DNA of 64,000 bases from assembly GCF_000219625.1 (NCBI RefSeq), contig NC_018211.1, positions 558,001 to 622,000 on the forward strand, given 5' to 3'. The notes under the pieces were generated by a model. The model had not been told where the DNA came from. It saw only the letters and a program-made list of their open reading frames with translations, and did no database searches. The DNA is from Zymoseptoria tritici IPO323 (Eukaryota; Ascomycota; Dothideomycetes; Mycosphaerellales; Mycosphaerellaceae). Shown here piece by piece: positions 45,052-58,630 of the stretch. The position numbers and the translations under genes are program-made. Numbering within the stretch: the stretch's first letter is position 1; every line of letters starts with the position of its first letter.

Positions 45052-47650
45052 CTTCCTACCGATAGAGAAATTAAGTATAACTTTGTCTATAGTTATACCC
45101 TAGGCCTTATAGATAGTAAGAGTAAAAGCGAGTCGGACCGGGAACTACGTCTAACGTCGAAGTACGCCTTCTCTATAAAAATCTCGAATAGAACGGAAGA
45201 TAGGAACGACGGCAAATTCTCGACTACGCTAGGTATAGTTAGTAATCTCCGGGCTATAGTACTAGCTTCTTAGAAGAGCTACGAGAAGATAGAGCGGATT
45301 GTCCTTCTAAGAATCGCTACCTTCGCTCTATACGATATCGTATAGACGGTACTACGTCCCGTTAACGATCCCTTACTTAGTCTAGAGGTTCTCGGTTATT
45401 ATAAGCTTATATCCGATACTTAGTACTAGCTCTCTTTCAAATATACCCGCCTCTCTTACGGTAGCTCGCGTAGTAATCCTATCTTAATTCGGGTATAATA
45501 CGAATAGCTTAATTACCGGCTAGCGCCCGTCTCTCTAGTAGCGGTAGTTATACTCGTCGGCCTAGGCGTTTATTAGATAGAGGTAGATAGCTTAATTAAA
45601 TTCGGTAATCTCGGCTATAGTAAGGTTAGTCGGACAGCGCGATGTTAAGGTCTAGAGTCGGCGAGATTTAGTATAGGCAAGTAAACATAAGTATAGGGCG
45701 TAGAGATATTACGGTATAAAGCGGAAAATTTCGATATTACGGGGATAGGGTATTATACTATATATATACTATACGAGGATGTTACTTACCTACTAATACG
45801 AGCGCTAAATATCGCAATTTCGGAGACTATCGAGCGCGGAGATAAAGGCTTCTTACCCTTACTACTATCGCTATTAGACCGTAAGTTCGACTATTTAATT
45901 AAATAGGCGGTATACGTCGTATCCGCTTCGCTCCTCGGATAAGGCTCCGCCGAGTTATTTCTTAGCCTAAAGCTAGTCTTTCTTAGTCGCGTAGTAGCTT
46001 CGTATCGGACCCGCGGACGACAAATCTATATATAGCGCCTTAGACTTTATAGGCGGGAGCTACTAGAAGTTACTAAAGAGTAAGACGCTAATACCTCTAA
46101 ACGGAGTATTATATAAAGGAAATGCCTCTAATAAGCGTTTCTAAACCCGGTCTAGAGTCTCGAGGCCTACTATCGACTTCTTATCGATAATAATATAGAG
46201 CACCCTACGAAGCTTTCTCTATAGGTATACGAGCTATCTTACTCCTAGTAGGTAGAATTCTCCTTTCGTAGGTAGCCGTAGTAAGGTATATAGCGTTAAG
46301 CCGGTAATACTATACGAGGCGGCGCCGGTAGGCGTAGCGCGGAAGATAATATCCTCGTAATTCGAGATAAGAGCCTAGAGATACGCCGAAATTACCTCGA
46401 TAATAAACGATTTACTAGTACTAGCTTTACTATTAATATTAAGTAGTAAGGGCGCGACAACTTGTCTAGTAACAATTTGCGCCCTAGCGTACTTAAGCAC
46501 CTTATTATAAATCGCCCTTTACGCGGCTAAAAGTATCTTAAGTACATCTATAGACTACTAGGTAACGCGGCCGGTAGTAGGAGATAGCGCCTAGTACGTC
46601 TTCTACTAGCTAGTATTATAGACATTAGTGTCCGCGTACGTACTAACATAAGAGTCCTAGTAGTATAGGCGATCTTCGGTCCGTTCTCTAAGATTATTAC
46701 GATCTTTATCGCGCGCCGTAGGGTTACGAGTAGTAGTTTAAGCGGCTAGCTATTCGTAGCCGGGCTCTAGATCCTACGACTCCTCTATCTCCTCCGGCTC
46801 GAAATCGTTATCGTTGTCTAGTAGGGGTGTCTCGTCCTCTATAGAATCTTTATATAGAGTATAATGTCGCTTATAGTACTCGTAAGCTAATACCTAGCTC
46901 TCGTAGCCGTTATATAGTAGAGTCGGATAGTCTATAAAGGGGTAGTATAAAAGGATCTTTAAATAATAGAAGTCGCCGAGCTCGACCCCCTCGGGGCTAT
47001 AGCGTAGATTATATACTACTACCCGAGGAGCTATACGCGGTCGAGGCTTAATCTTACCGTTATCGTAGGAGAAAGTTATAATAAATATATAGAAACTAAC
47101 GTTATAAAACGTAGACTTATAGTTTTAGTATTTCGTAAGGATGTTCTTTCTAGCCGGCCGCTCGTTCCCTTCTACTATAAGGTCGATAACCTTACTTACC
47201 TAATAGTTAGGCTTATAGTCGAGGTTAATAAAGCCGCGGGAGCTCTTATAGAGCTAAATACTAAATAGGATATATAAAACTTCCTATATAGACTAATTAC
47301 GCTCTCCGATAAAACGATTTATATATTTCATAGCGAACGAAAGTAAGGGCTAGGTAGTCGAAACGTAAGGGGCTAGATTTTCTGTCCGCGAGTAAGTAAA
47401 TAGCGACTAAATCGTAGCGGAAGAGAGAGACTTATAAGTAATCTCCTTATACGTCTAGGTCTCCTTTTCGTTCTTAATATAATACTTAGCGATATAGTTA
47501 ATAACTACGGTAAGGTCTATATAAGGCGATAGGTCCTAATTCGCGCGCTATACTAGGAGGGCCGGAGGATAGTAGGGATTTATTAGGCTATCGTTGCATC
47601 GAGCGCGAAAGCCCTAGTAGTTCGGATTAGCCTCCTTATTAGTATCGGCC
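45052..47650 (-). pseudogene. Helitron Rep-helicase, central part
   Basis: From 47650 leftward the frame shows the region after a Helitron Rep domain: CNDSLINPYYPPALLV and, at 47461-47499, NYIAKYYIKNEKE. The Pif1-family helicase follows. The Walker A site at 46408-46434 is damaged (NSKASTSKS for a GxxGTGKS loop); then ATPTGAASYSITGLTLYTLL, Walker B-like IIIDKKS near 46165-46195, LPPIKSKALY, and FALTI-type KA*GITIDKVILNFSIGRKDLA at 45052-45110. Helitrons transpose by rolling circle using Rep and helicase. The HUH Rep part is missing because Gypsy-3 cuts the gene at 47651. Confidence 0.88.
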
Positions 47651-49050
47651 TGATACGGCAGTGGCTACGTCATCGCCCCAACTTACCTTAGCAGTCTGGC
47701 CTCCACCAGCTTAGACAGAACAACAATGTACTTATCTATTAAAATGGTAGCTGAGAATGCTGTTCGATCGCTGATGTATATCGGCACTACCTCCTGAACA
47801 CGACGGTTCTATCGAGACCTACGGGAGTATTTATAGCCTGGACCTGACTCTCTACGGCGCACCTACTTATACTAGTAGATCGACATCCGCCCTCTACGCC
47901 GATTCGCAATACTACCGGTTACCAGAACTCGGCGGCATCTAGTACCTCCGAATTTACTACGACAGCGCCTTTTAGACTTAGGTCTATTGTCGCCTCGACC
48001 GCTTTCCGCATACCTCTACCGCTGGAATTACTACTACTAGCTTTACTGCCTCTTACTATTAGTAGAGGTAAACAGCTACGTTACAACTTCCGTCTCGACT
48101 TGTACGTACCTTCCGCGCTTTTGAGGAAAGAGCGAGCACTACCTACTTCTTGCTTCTCTATTCTCTTCTGTAACCTCTACTTTCGACCGTATACGCTATA
48201 TAGCCTTAATCGCCCGCACGATTAATTCTGCCGGTATTGCTATTATACTACTTTGAGGACTTACGTCTATCGCAAACTCCGTTCTACGACTTCTAAGCCC
48301 TTACGATTGTAAGTCTGCTCCCGCATTCGAAAAGAGGCACTTATGCGTGCTTGCAAGATTAAGGGATCTAAGGAAGTTAAACACACCGTTTGTAAGAACG
48401 CCGTATACCTTAAGAACTTTATCGAGCACCAGAAGAGATTTCCGTAGAATCAAGCAAGGATCCTTAAATATCCTGTTAAGAACCTCTTCCGCATTCGAGC
48501 AATTCGTCTCTAGTACAATCCGGAGCTTTTACCACAATAGAATCGCTGCGGGCGCTCGCAGTCTGTTGCACCGGACACTACCCTCGGCTTTCCGTTAGTG
48601 TAGTTAGCTTTACTAGAGTTGCCGCGTAAGGCCCTTAATCATCTCCTCGATCGTACAGCAGCTTAGGTCGGACATCTAGACTATACCGCCGCCGTCGACC
48701 TGCTTACTAAATAGAGCTCGCCTGCGACCTTAATCGAGTTCTCCCCGAGCCCTCTTACCTCGAGCCTCTTATCTGTGCCCGCAGTTAACCAGCCACTCGC
48801 GAACGAGACACCTGCTGCCGCGAGTACTTTACTAGCCGCTGCTACTTTACTAGCCGCCGCTACTTCGCTACCTCTTCGCACTTAAAGCCTGAACCGAATC
48901 TCGAACGCTTACGCGAGGAACGCTCTTTAAGACTTCTAGCGAGAGCTCTAGTCGGACTTTTACACTCCTACTCTATTAGGTTCGTAGCTAGCTTCTAGAC
49001 TTCTACGGAGAATCGTCCCTGCGCACCTTCGTCAGCACTGCGGAGCAGCT
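47651..49050 (+). repeat. Putative Gypsy-3 5' LTR and leader
   Basis: TG start at 47651 and no coherent gag frame until ATG 49051. The LTR end and primer-binding site are not identified. The open stretch at 48347-48598 has no homology I recognise and is probably chance in leader sequence. Confidence 0.45.
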
Positions 49051-51120
49051 ATGAGCAACTAAGCCGGTAACATGTACCGAAATAATAGCCAGGTCTATAG
49101 CTCTTCCTACGACCCTAGCCGCAGCGGCCGTGCTCGCCGCACCGAGCAATCCTCCCGCCGGCAGCAATCGACCCACCGCCGTCAGCAGTTAGCTCGCCGT
49201 TATGAAGAAGAAGAGGAAGATTAGATTAACAGCCCTCGCGAGGACGATGTCAACCTAGAAGCTATGTACTAGAAGAACAAATACCTCGACGAGAAGGAAG
49301 AGGCCGATCGTTACAGAGCTGCACTTTTAGCTAAACTCCGCAGCGGCAAGGCCAAGGTTCTACGCGAGGAACTACAACCGGAAGGATCTAGAGCTCTCGG
49401 GCTAGACCTAACTAAAGCGATACACAAGATAGTAAGAACGCAATAAGCTATGTTGAACATAATAGCGCAGAACGCAGCAGCTCCGGCAGCCCTAGCGCAG
49501 CAGGAAGTTCCGGCTGCCTTAAGACCTAGCCCTTATTACCGCACGAACACTGTCCAGAGTGCCGCGTCCGCTACCGTTAACCAGCCTAACTAGCAAAATC
49601 CTACTAATTTAGACAGACCTGGCCTTACAGCCGAGGAGCGAGCTGCCTAACTATAGCCGCCGAAGCTAGCTAGTCAGAATAACGGTAGACCTGGCCTTAA
49701 TTCCTTACAGACCCAGCACTAGCCCTACTAGCCGAATAGTGTTGCTAATCCCGGAGCCGGCGCCTATAACTAAGGCTACGGCAGAGGCATAGACCTAGGG
49801 TACGAAAACGCTATGGTTACCCGCGACTACTTCGGCGGACGCCCCGTCTCCTTTAAACCTGAGTCTATCGGGTATTTCGACCCTAACCTTAATGTTAGAA
49901 CCTATAGCAGCGGAGCTATAGTTTATTACAAGGGCACTGCGTACTTCCGAGATATCTTCACGTTTACCAACCGCCTTAATATCGCTCTTAAGACTTAGCA
50001 ATACTCCGCGGACACCCTACGTCTATCGATTAATTAGTGCCTTATAGGAAGAGCGCAGGACTGGTTTAATTACAGCCTTACTACACTAGCTCGTGCTATG
50101 CTGCGCAAGGGCCCCGGAGTTAAGTATTAGAAGGCGAAGCTTCAGTCTATATTTAAGATGCCTATCTTACGTGCGATGTCTGACCTCGAGCATACTAAAT
50201 ACACGATCTTCGACGTCGGCCGTAGCAAGCGACTAAGCGAGTTCGTGCTAGAACTCTTTCGTAAGGCCTACTAAGCTAGTTACACCGATCCCTACCTAAT
50301 CCTAATAATAGCTTAGAACTACCTCGATAACACCCTCCGTTTGCTAGTCCCTAAACCTATCTAGTACATTACTAATCAGACGTCTTTTACTAACAAGATA
50401 GAATTACTATTTGTCTTATAGGAGGGAATCTTCCGACAGCAGTTTGCAGGTAAACTCTAGAACACCGACGCATCTGGCTTTACTTAAAACCGCGCTTAAG
50501 ACCTAACCTCTTTTACGAATGGATATTCGCGAGGAGGAGGTTACGGCCGAGGACGAGGAGGTTAAGGCGGCTTCTCTAACAACTACCGCAATAATAACCC
50601 TTTCCCGCAGAACAGCTTCCTACAGAACCGATTCGGAAACGCAAACGCTCCTTAAGCGCTGCCAGCTTAGCTACCGCAGTTGACGATTACAGGCCCTTTA
50701 AGACTCCCTGTTAACTTCGCAGAAGTAAACGCGGTAACCGCCGAGACCGAATAGGCGAGCATAATAGGTTTTGGGCCTGCTAACACTGCTAAATCGACAG
50801 CTTGTTACTAAGATTAGACGGAGCAGAGCCCACTTATAGACCTAGGGTCCGCTAACTACGATACTTACGATCCCTCGATGCCCGGCTTATACCCCGAAGA
50901 GCTAGTTACCTACTATGTCGCGAACACCTAGCAAGAGCGTGGAAATTAGGGACAATCTAAGCCGGTAAAGCTAGGCGCGCCTTTAGCTAAGTGCAACATG
51001 TGTAGAGGACTGTTTACATCTAAGAACCAGATGTTCGTGCACATCGATAACGTCCACCCGAAGGACGAAGATAGCCGCTGCATTAACTGCACTCTAAACG
51101 ACAAGAGTAAGAAGTAGGGA
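49051..51120 (+). pseudogene. gag: Gypsy-3 gag with C2H2-type finger
   Basis: ATG at 49051. The N-terminal region is Ser/Arg/Gln rich, followed by a charged helix (YLDEKEEADRYRAALLAKL) and an intrinsically open section around 49813-49998. The capsid-like region includes AQDWFNYSLTTLARAMLRKG. An Arg/Gly-Asn-rich stretch (YSRGGGYGRGRGG) follows, and then a finger at 50992-51057, CNMC...HIDNVH (CX2C...HX4H), instead of the usual CCHC knuckle. That type of finger is familiar in some fungal Gypsy Gags. The frame continues toward pol without a clear boundary. Confidence 0.78.
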
Positions 51121-53233
51121 AAAGCATAGAGTTAGCGGAGAGCACCTCGGTCTCTACTAACTCGCAAGAGCACGGGTACGACACAAAGGACAAGCGATTA
51201 AAGCCTTTAATCGCCAACTACGCTAAAAACCAAGCTTTATTTCAGCATTCTAACATCATCGACAGTCTACCCTTTTAGCATTTAGATAATTTGAGCGCTC
51301 TACTGCAGCCGGTAAAGGCGACAGCGACGCAGCGCACTTTACTAGCGATATAACGCACTTTATTAGCTTAGCAATTAAATACTACACCAGCCTTTATACC
51401 TACTATTCTACCTATTACAGATCCAGATTAGCTGTTCGTGCACCCTAATATTTCGACATCTTTTATGCCGAAGAAGCTATTTATCCCTAGCCTTAAGACT
51501 CAGGTCCCTTTTCGCGACTCGGCAGAAAGCTTCCTTGCGGATAAGCACGAGCCGATACGAGTACTCGTAGCTTAGGTTAGGGACGCGATCTTTTCGTCTA
51601 CACCATCGGAGGATCTAGGCAAGAGCGAGGGCATAGACTTAGGTCTAGATATTATACCGTATAGTGCTAATATCCCTTTAGGGGATAAGGCTCTATACAA
51701 TTTTAGGAAATACAATGTCGTTAAGGCTGTCTGCAAACTGTCCCTGCATAGTGAAATGCGCCGCATCTGTCTCGACACAGGAAACATAGTATCTATAGTT
51801 AACAAGGCCTGGCTGGTCGACGCCCTCGGTAAAGACAACTTCTACCGGCTGAAAAAGCCCCTTATCTTTACTACCTTAGGCGGTGAAAAACTCAACGACA
51901 TATAGCGGTATTTACTAATATACTTCCCCTCCTACCGAGAGAATTCGACCGAACCCGTCCTTAGCCTGATTAAATAGCCGGTTTAGGTCGTAGAAGACTG
52001 CCTATATAACATCCTCCTCGGTATAGATGTTATGACCCCAGCTAGATTCTGCATTAACCTAAAGAAGCGCGAAGTTATAATAAGAGAGAACGGCAACGCT
52101 CGTATGCCAATCTTAGTTACGCCCCGTGCGAAAAACAAGACTATCTAGATAGTTAGGTCTATGCATCCGGTCTAGCTCCCGCTACTGTCTAAGACTTACG
52201 TCCCGATCTTAGTTAAACAGCTACTCGAGACCTCTCGCGATTACGAGTTCGTACTAACACTACTATTAGCCGACATCGCATTTATCCGCTAGGGCGCGAA
52301 AGTCTCTAGGCACATTATAGACTTAGGGTTCTACTACGTCGAAGTTTCTAATCTTTCTTCTTAAGCAATTTTGCTGCTAGGGAAGCAACGTTTAGGGACT
52401 ATGCAAGAACTCGACATCGATAGTTGCGTTCCTTTTAGTTTCGCAGCTTAAGTCGCAGACCTAACCTCTCCGATCTCCGGCGAGCTCGACGAAGACGACA
52501 ACCTTGTCACGACCGAAGGAGTCCGCATCTGCACTACCAACTTAGACCTCGCTATAGCCCGACGGCTCGCGAAGGTCGTAAAGGAGTTTCCGAACCTTTG
52601 GACTAAACAGGAAGACAGCACGATCGACGTACTAGAACATCGCTACATGCTAATTACTCTAATCGAAGGCTAGGAAAAAGAGAAGCTAAGTAGTAAGGTC
52701 TACCTACTCTCGAAGCGAGATAAGACACAAGTCGACAAGTAGTTCGACAAGCTGCACAATTAGACTAAGATAGGCTAGACTAAGGATCTAACACTGCTTA
52801 CCTCGCCGGTGTTCGTAGTCTGGCGTACTATTTACGACAAAGAAGGCGATTCTGAACAGAAGCCTCGCGTCGTTATTAACATTTAAGGATTGAACAAGCT
52901 AGTCCTTAAAGACACCTACCCGCTTCTACTCTAGGAATCGCTGATCGCGAAGCTTCGGGGATGCAAATACATAAGCGTTATAGACGCGAGGGCAATGTTC
53001 TACTAGTTTCTCGTTAAGAAGGAAGATCGATAGAAGCTAACGGTTAACTCCCACCGCGGGCAGGAGTTCCTTAAGGTCGCTCCTATAGGCTTTTGCAACA
53101 GCGTTTAGCATACTTAACGCATAATAGACGAGTTCCTTCGCGATATAGACTTCGCTTACGCGTACATCGATAATATAGTAGTTAGCTCTCGCACACTTAA
53201 AGAGCACGAAATGCACCTTCAAGCCATGTTTCG
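51120..53233 (+). pseudogene. pol: Gypsy-3 pol, 5' part (protease, reverse transcriptase)
   Basis: The aspartic protease site is LDTG with DTG at 51774-51782 (context CLDTGNIVSIVNKAWLVDAL). The reverse transcriptase includes PRVVINI*GLNKLVLKDTYP, SVIDARAMFY*F and the box YIDN at 53163-53174, an Asp to Asn change of YIDD, then VVSSRTLKEHEMHLQAMFRR. LINE E interrupts directly after RRLDE; the frame resumes at 58859. Damage is of RIP type only. Confidence 0.88.
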
Positions 53234-54218
53234 CAGGCTGGACGAAACACACATCGACATCCGCACTTCCATTGCACACCTAATATTGACCCGATCATTA
53301 CCAAACACGCACCATTCGAAAGCCCTTATCAAGGCCGTTCTAACGAACCCGCATTTACCACGCTGCCCTTAAAACCTACGCTGCTACTGGAGTTTAAAGA
53401 TTTACCTTGTTGCCCCCCTTAGGGTGCAAATTTTCAAGGACGCTGGACCCTGAACTCCGGGATTTGGCCCCTACCTCCGAAACCTTATTCCGACCTTACC
53501 TCCCCTACACTCGAAATATTCCCTGTTTAGGGCATTGCATAAGGAAGGTTCACAACCTGTACTACAACACTTTAATACACCACAACACAACTAATACGCC
53601 GCTGATTCGGACGCCGTGTAGCCCGTTTAAAAGCCCTCGACGAGAGCTTTTATTCTAGCTATTAAACGCCTAATTTGGTCGAATTTTGAAAGAGCCAAAG
53701 GCTAAATAAGAGTAGTGTTCCTAGGATATACAAACACAAACATATACATACACTTAGTTCTCTCTATACTAGAGTTACCTGTTGTCCTACGCTGCCGAGA
53801 GAGGAAGCTAAAGGAGCAGTGTAGTTTAGTAAGGACGAATTTGCACCTCTAGGGATTAGAGTAGTAGTACTAGCTGTATAGCTAGATACTCTGTATAGAG
53901 TATAGGCCTACCTTTCCCTAGAGACAAAGGTTGTCCCGAACCTGCTACGGCTACCCGTAGAACGCCTCTAAAGCCTGCTATAAAGACGCACGTTGCTGCA
54001 GGCTAGAGTACTTCCTAGAAGCAGAGGTATATTTATATATCTCTTCTCTCCTCTTTGAAGTATACCTTCTCCTATACTACTTTGTATAGTAGGGAGAAGA
54101 GTGCCCTAGTATCGCAAGTAGGCTAGGACCCGAACGCGATTGGAAATAGAGACGAACAAGCAGCCCTCTCGGCGTAAGACTACTAAGCCTCTTTTTAAAC
54201 AACAACAACAACAAGACA

Positions 54219-55391
54219 ATGTCTACCGAGACGGAAATAACAGACGCAGGCTTAGCCCCTTAGACTCCAAAAGCTACGGCTAGAGGGGACGAGGAAGTTA
54301 CGTTTGAGTCTCTTAAAACCCTGCCGTTGCCGGAGGAACTACTAAAAAGAACCGGCTTTCCTTTCCTACCTAGGAAAAGGCAAAACCCCTTCGATTTTAG
54401 TAACTCCCCGACTCGTAGCCCTTCTCTTAGAAAGAAATAAACACTCTCTTATACGCCCGCGAACAAGAAGATCCTACAAGCCCGACAGCTACTAGTTAAA
54501 GCGGCGGGGGATCTGGTCGGGTTTCTAGGAGAACAAACCCGGGTTCTCGACCTTCTCGAAGTCTTTCGGCACTTTACCGAGCGTATAGACTTTAGGACAA
54601 CGTCCCAAATCCTCGCAAAGCAAGTCTCGAACCTAGAAATAATAACAAAGAAACTAGTAGCATAGGCGAAGAAGCCTACTTTCGCAGACGTTATTAAGGG
54701 AGACAGCAGACCCGCTACCTCTACCTCTACCTCCTCGACAACAAAGACAATATAACAACAACAACAACAACAACAACAACAATAGTAGACGACCGTCTCC
54801 CGGAGGGCTAGCAAGCCGAAAGAATAAGTAGAACCGATGCCTCTTATCCTTGTACTAAAGGATAAAGAGAAGGAACTCGACTAGATCGCAACCCGAGACA
54901 AAATTAACGACGCTCTTAAAGGCAAAGACCAAGAGCTAGCTATCCTTGCGATAAAGAAATTATTTTAGGGTAACATTGTCCTAAACTTTGTAATAGAGAA
55001 AGCCCGCTAACGAACGATTAATAGCCTTACTAAGGTTACTAATATCGTAGGCGAGGCACGGGTAATAAAGGACTCTCTCTAGCATAAGGTCGTAGTCTAC
55101 GGCGTCTCGACCGCGAACTTTAACACGCTAACGGGCCTATAGGACATTTAACGAGAAATTAAGACCTTTAATAGAGGTCTTAAACTCGTAGGCACCCCGA
55201 TTTGGCTAACGAACGAAGAGAGAAGAAGGACTCTTACTAGGGCGACAGTTCTAGTAGGTTTTGCTACCGAGGAGGAGGCAAAAAGGGCTATTTAAAACCG
55301 TCTATACGTAGGCGCGGACAGCCTAAGAGTCGAAAAGGCGAAGGATCGTATATAATAGAAAGGGAGGCCCCTAGAACGTTCTACATATTAG
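54219..55391 (+). pseudogene. LINE E ORF1
   Basis: ATG at 54219 and 391 codons to TAG 55389. The longest pure CAA polyglutamine tract of the family is at about 54754-54781. Few TAGs occur before the RRM-like end. A minus-strand open frame through the same place is only the shadow of the CAA repeats. Confidence 0.8.
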
Positions 55392-58300
55392 AACACTCTC
55401 TACGGATTTTCTACGTTAATCTTAACCGATCTATCGAGGCTATAGAGTCTACCTTAGACGTCGCGGTTAAGTAGAAAGCCGACCTTCTACTAGTCTAGGA
55501 ACCGTAGACTATAGAAGACCCGATAACAGGCTACAAAGAGACAAGATCTATCGTATACCGGGAGTACAACTAGCTATTCCTAACGACTACGGATTCTACA
55601 ATCCGGCTAAGGACAATACTATATATTAGCATAAGACTTAACGTTAATATCTCTCCTATTTTATTAGACGACAGCGACATACTTTCCTTTGTTATTTTAG
55701 ACAAGAGGGGCAACAAAATCTAGATAGTTAATCTCTACAACGAGAAAGACCTTCGAGATACCGAGAACCCGCAAAACCGACGAATAACAGAGAGAAGCCT
55801 CTACTCTCTACGCAACACGATCCTTCCAAACACTCTACTAGTAGGAGACTTTAACCTTAAACACCTGTCCTAGGATCCGAGGGGAAAGGATACTACTAGT
55901 GCCCGCGAATTTATAAAGTAGATAGAAGACTAGGGCTTTACTCTACGTAATATAATAGGTGTCGGGACCTTCTATAGGCCGCACCTAGACGCAAAGTCGG
56001 TCCTAGACCTAACGTTTATAAGAGGATCCTTATCTACGAAAGAAATTAACTAGAGAACGATTCCGATAGGCTTAGATTATAAGGCTATATCTATAGACCT
56101 TATTAGCGCGCAAGATCGAGCCTAATAGAAGAAAGTAGTTCTAGATATAGCTTCCGCGGATTAGGAACTGTTTACAGATCTCCTAATAAGCAAGGCGACG
56201 TCTATTAACTATACGAACTCCCTCGACGACATCGCAGACTCCTTTACCTCGTGTATTACCGAATCGATGTAGGGAGCAATCCTAGAGAAATTAGTACATG
56301 CCTGCGCAAAACCTTAGTAGAATAGAGAGCTACGCACGCTACGCCGTACAATGTCTAGAATATATAGACAGACCTTTACTGACGGACGTACGCCGACGCT
56401 TAACGAGAAAGAGGCATACACGAAAGCGAGAAACGAGTACTTCTAAGCTATTAAAACAGCTAAGAAGAACTACTAGAACGCTTTCCTCGAAAAAGAAGAC
56501 TCGAAATCTATCTTTAAAGCTATGTCCTATACTAGGAATAGCAGCCGAAGACAGATACCTACGATAAATAACAAAGATTCTTTCGAGGGGAAATGTAAGG
56601 CCTTCTCCGAAGCCTTATTTCCGCGCCCTCCTGCCGAGGAACCTCTGCCTAGCCGTTAGGAAGCGTATACAGCCGGGGATTAGGGCTGGACTACGCTAAC
56701 CGAAGAGGAACTCGCTGCCGCCTGTAGTACGAAGATAGTAAAAGGAAAAACGCCGGGCCTAGATAGTATTACGCAAGCTATTATTAGTAAAGCGTACAGC
56801 GCTATTCCTATTACCTTTCTACGTATATACAGTAGGCTACTCGACAAAGGACACTACCCCCGATGCTGGAAAGTTGCGATAGGCGCAGTTCTAGCAAAGC
56901 CGGGAAAACCAGACTATTCGGTCCCTAAGGCCTACCGAGTTATCTCTCTCCTAAACTATCTCGGCAAGATTAGCGAGAGAATACTCGCAAAACGCCTAGG
57001 GATTATCGCAGAGACGAAGCCCCTTCTATACGACTCGTAGTTAGGAGGGCGAAAGAAGAAATCGGCTATCGATACGGTGCTTCTCTTAACGAACGAAATC
57101 GAGGAGAATCGAAGAAAGAAAAAGAAGACTTCGGTTATCTTCCTCGACGTAAGAGGAGCATACGACTACGTTGCAAAGAACCGACTATTAAGAATAATAA
57201 TCTAGTTAAGGCTTCCGCATAGCCTTATACGTTGGGTTTAGTCGTTTATAAGCAATAGACGCCTACGAATAGCATTCGACGGACAGATATAGGAATTCTA
57301 GGACGTAAAGATCGGCGTTCCGTAAGGCAGCCCGATGTCTCCTATCCTCTTTCTTATCTATACGCGCGACATATTCTTCTCGCTATAAGGAGTTACTCCT
57401 AGTTCCTACGTTGACGACATTAGACTATCTACCTCGTCTACGTCCCTTAAGAAGAACTCTAAGGTACTAGAACGCGAGGCAAGAAGGCTAATAGACCTAG
57501 GAAAGAAGAACTCGATTGCTTTCGACCTAGCAAAGATAGACCTAGTACACTTCTCGAAAGGGAAAGGGTCCGATTGCCCGGTAATTCTTCTAAACGGCGA
57601 TATTGTTCGCCCGGCAAAGAAAGCGATAAGGTAGCTTAGGATTTAGCTAGACGCCGGTCTTACCTTTAAGGAGCATATTGTAATAAGATCGGCTTAAGCA
57701 TAAGCGGCATTCTATCGATTAGAAAGACTAGCAAATACCGAACGCGGTCTGTCTTCTATATCGTTAAGAAAGATCTACCTAGCCTGCGTTACTACAATAG
57801 CAGACTACGGGGCCCCGGTTTGGTAGCGGTCGAAAAAGAGTATAAAACCTCTAGTATCTCTACAAAGTAAAGCTTGTAGGAAGATCCTAGGCGTTTTCCG
57901 TACTGCCCTAAACGTCCCGTCCGAAGTAGAGTTAAATCTCTTCCCCCCGGATCTACGCCTAGAGAGATAGTCAATTTTATACTCTCTACGCGTAGCAAAG
58001 CTACCCGAAAACTACCCCATAAGACTCGCTATCTAAAGCGCGCCTTCGGATACGCGAGAAGTCTAATACGAGGACTCGAGAGAGATACTTCCGCAAAAAC
58101 GACAGAGAACATAGATACAACTACTCTGTTATCGACTCCGACAATATAAGCATTTCGTAGAACACGAGAGGGCTAACTACGTAAAAGACGATCTCTTTAG
58201 CGTCTGGAAAACCCGATACGAAATAGCAAGACAACAGGAGATTAATAAGGTACCTAGGAATACAAATAGCTACCTTAGTCGATTTCTATAGAGCTCGCTA

Positions 58301-58630
58301 GGAAAACATAGAATAGGAGGAAGACGTGCTTTAACTAGTGCCTTCTATACTATCCTATTAGGACACGGATACCTAAAGTCCTATCTCTATCGCTTTGGAC
58401 ACGCAACGACGCCAGACTGCCCTTGCGAACGACGAGAAACAGCAGAACACCTCGTATGTAGCTGCCCTATCTACGATGTATTTAGGCTACTACCGCTACG
58501 ATAAGCATAATCTCTGCTAGAAATAGTAGAAGATAAGGAACTCCGGAAACACCTTACTACCTTTCTCTCGGATATAAAGATTGCTTCTAGGTCCTAGCAC
58601 CTAGCAAGAGGCGAAGACGAGACCGTCTAG
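55385..58630 (+). pseudogene. LINE E ORF2 (endonuclease, reverse transcriptase)
   Basis: The start position is ATA at 55385. GDFN lies near 55845, YVDD at 57407-57418, and the zinc segment CPCERRETAEHLVCSCP near 58420-58475, with TAG at 58628-58630. From its start to 56290 it is nearly identical to LINE C, sharing the same premature stops; beyond that the two differ often. Confidence 0.87.

Noticed and set aside
48681..48881. Minus-strand alanine-rich frame in the Gypsy-3 leader
   Set aside because: No matching product, no context and GC-biased sequence; most likely chance.
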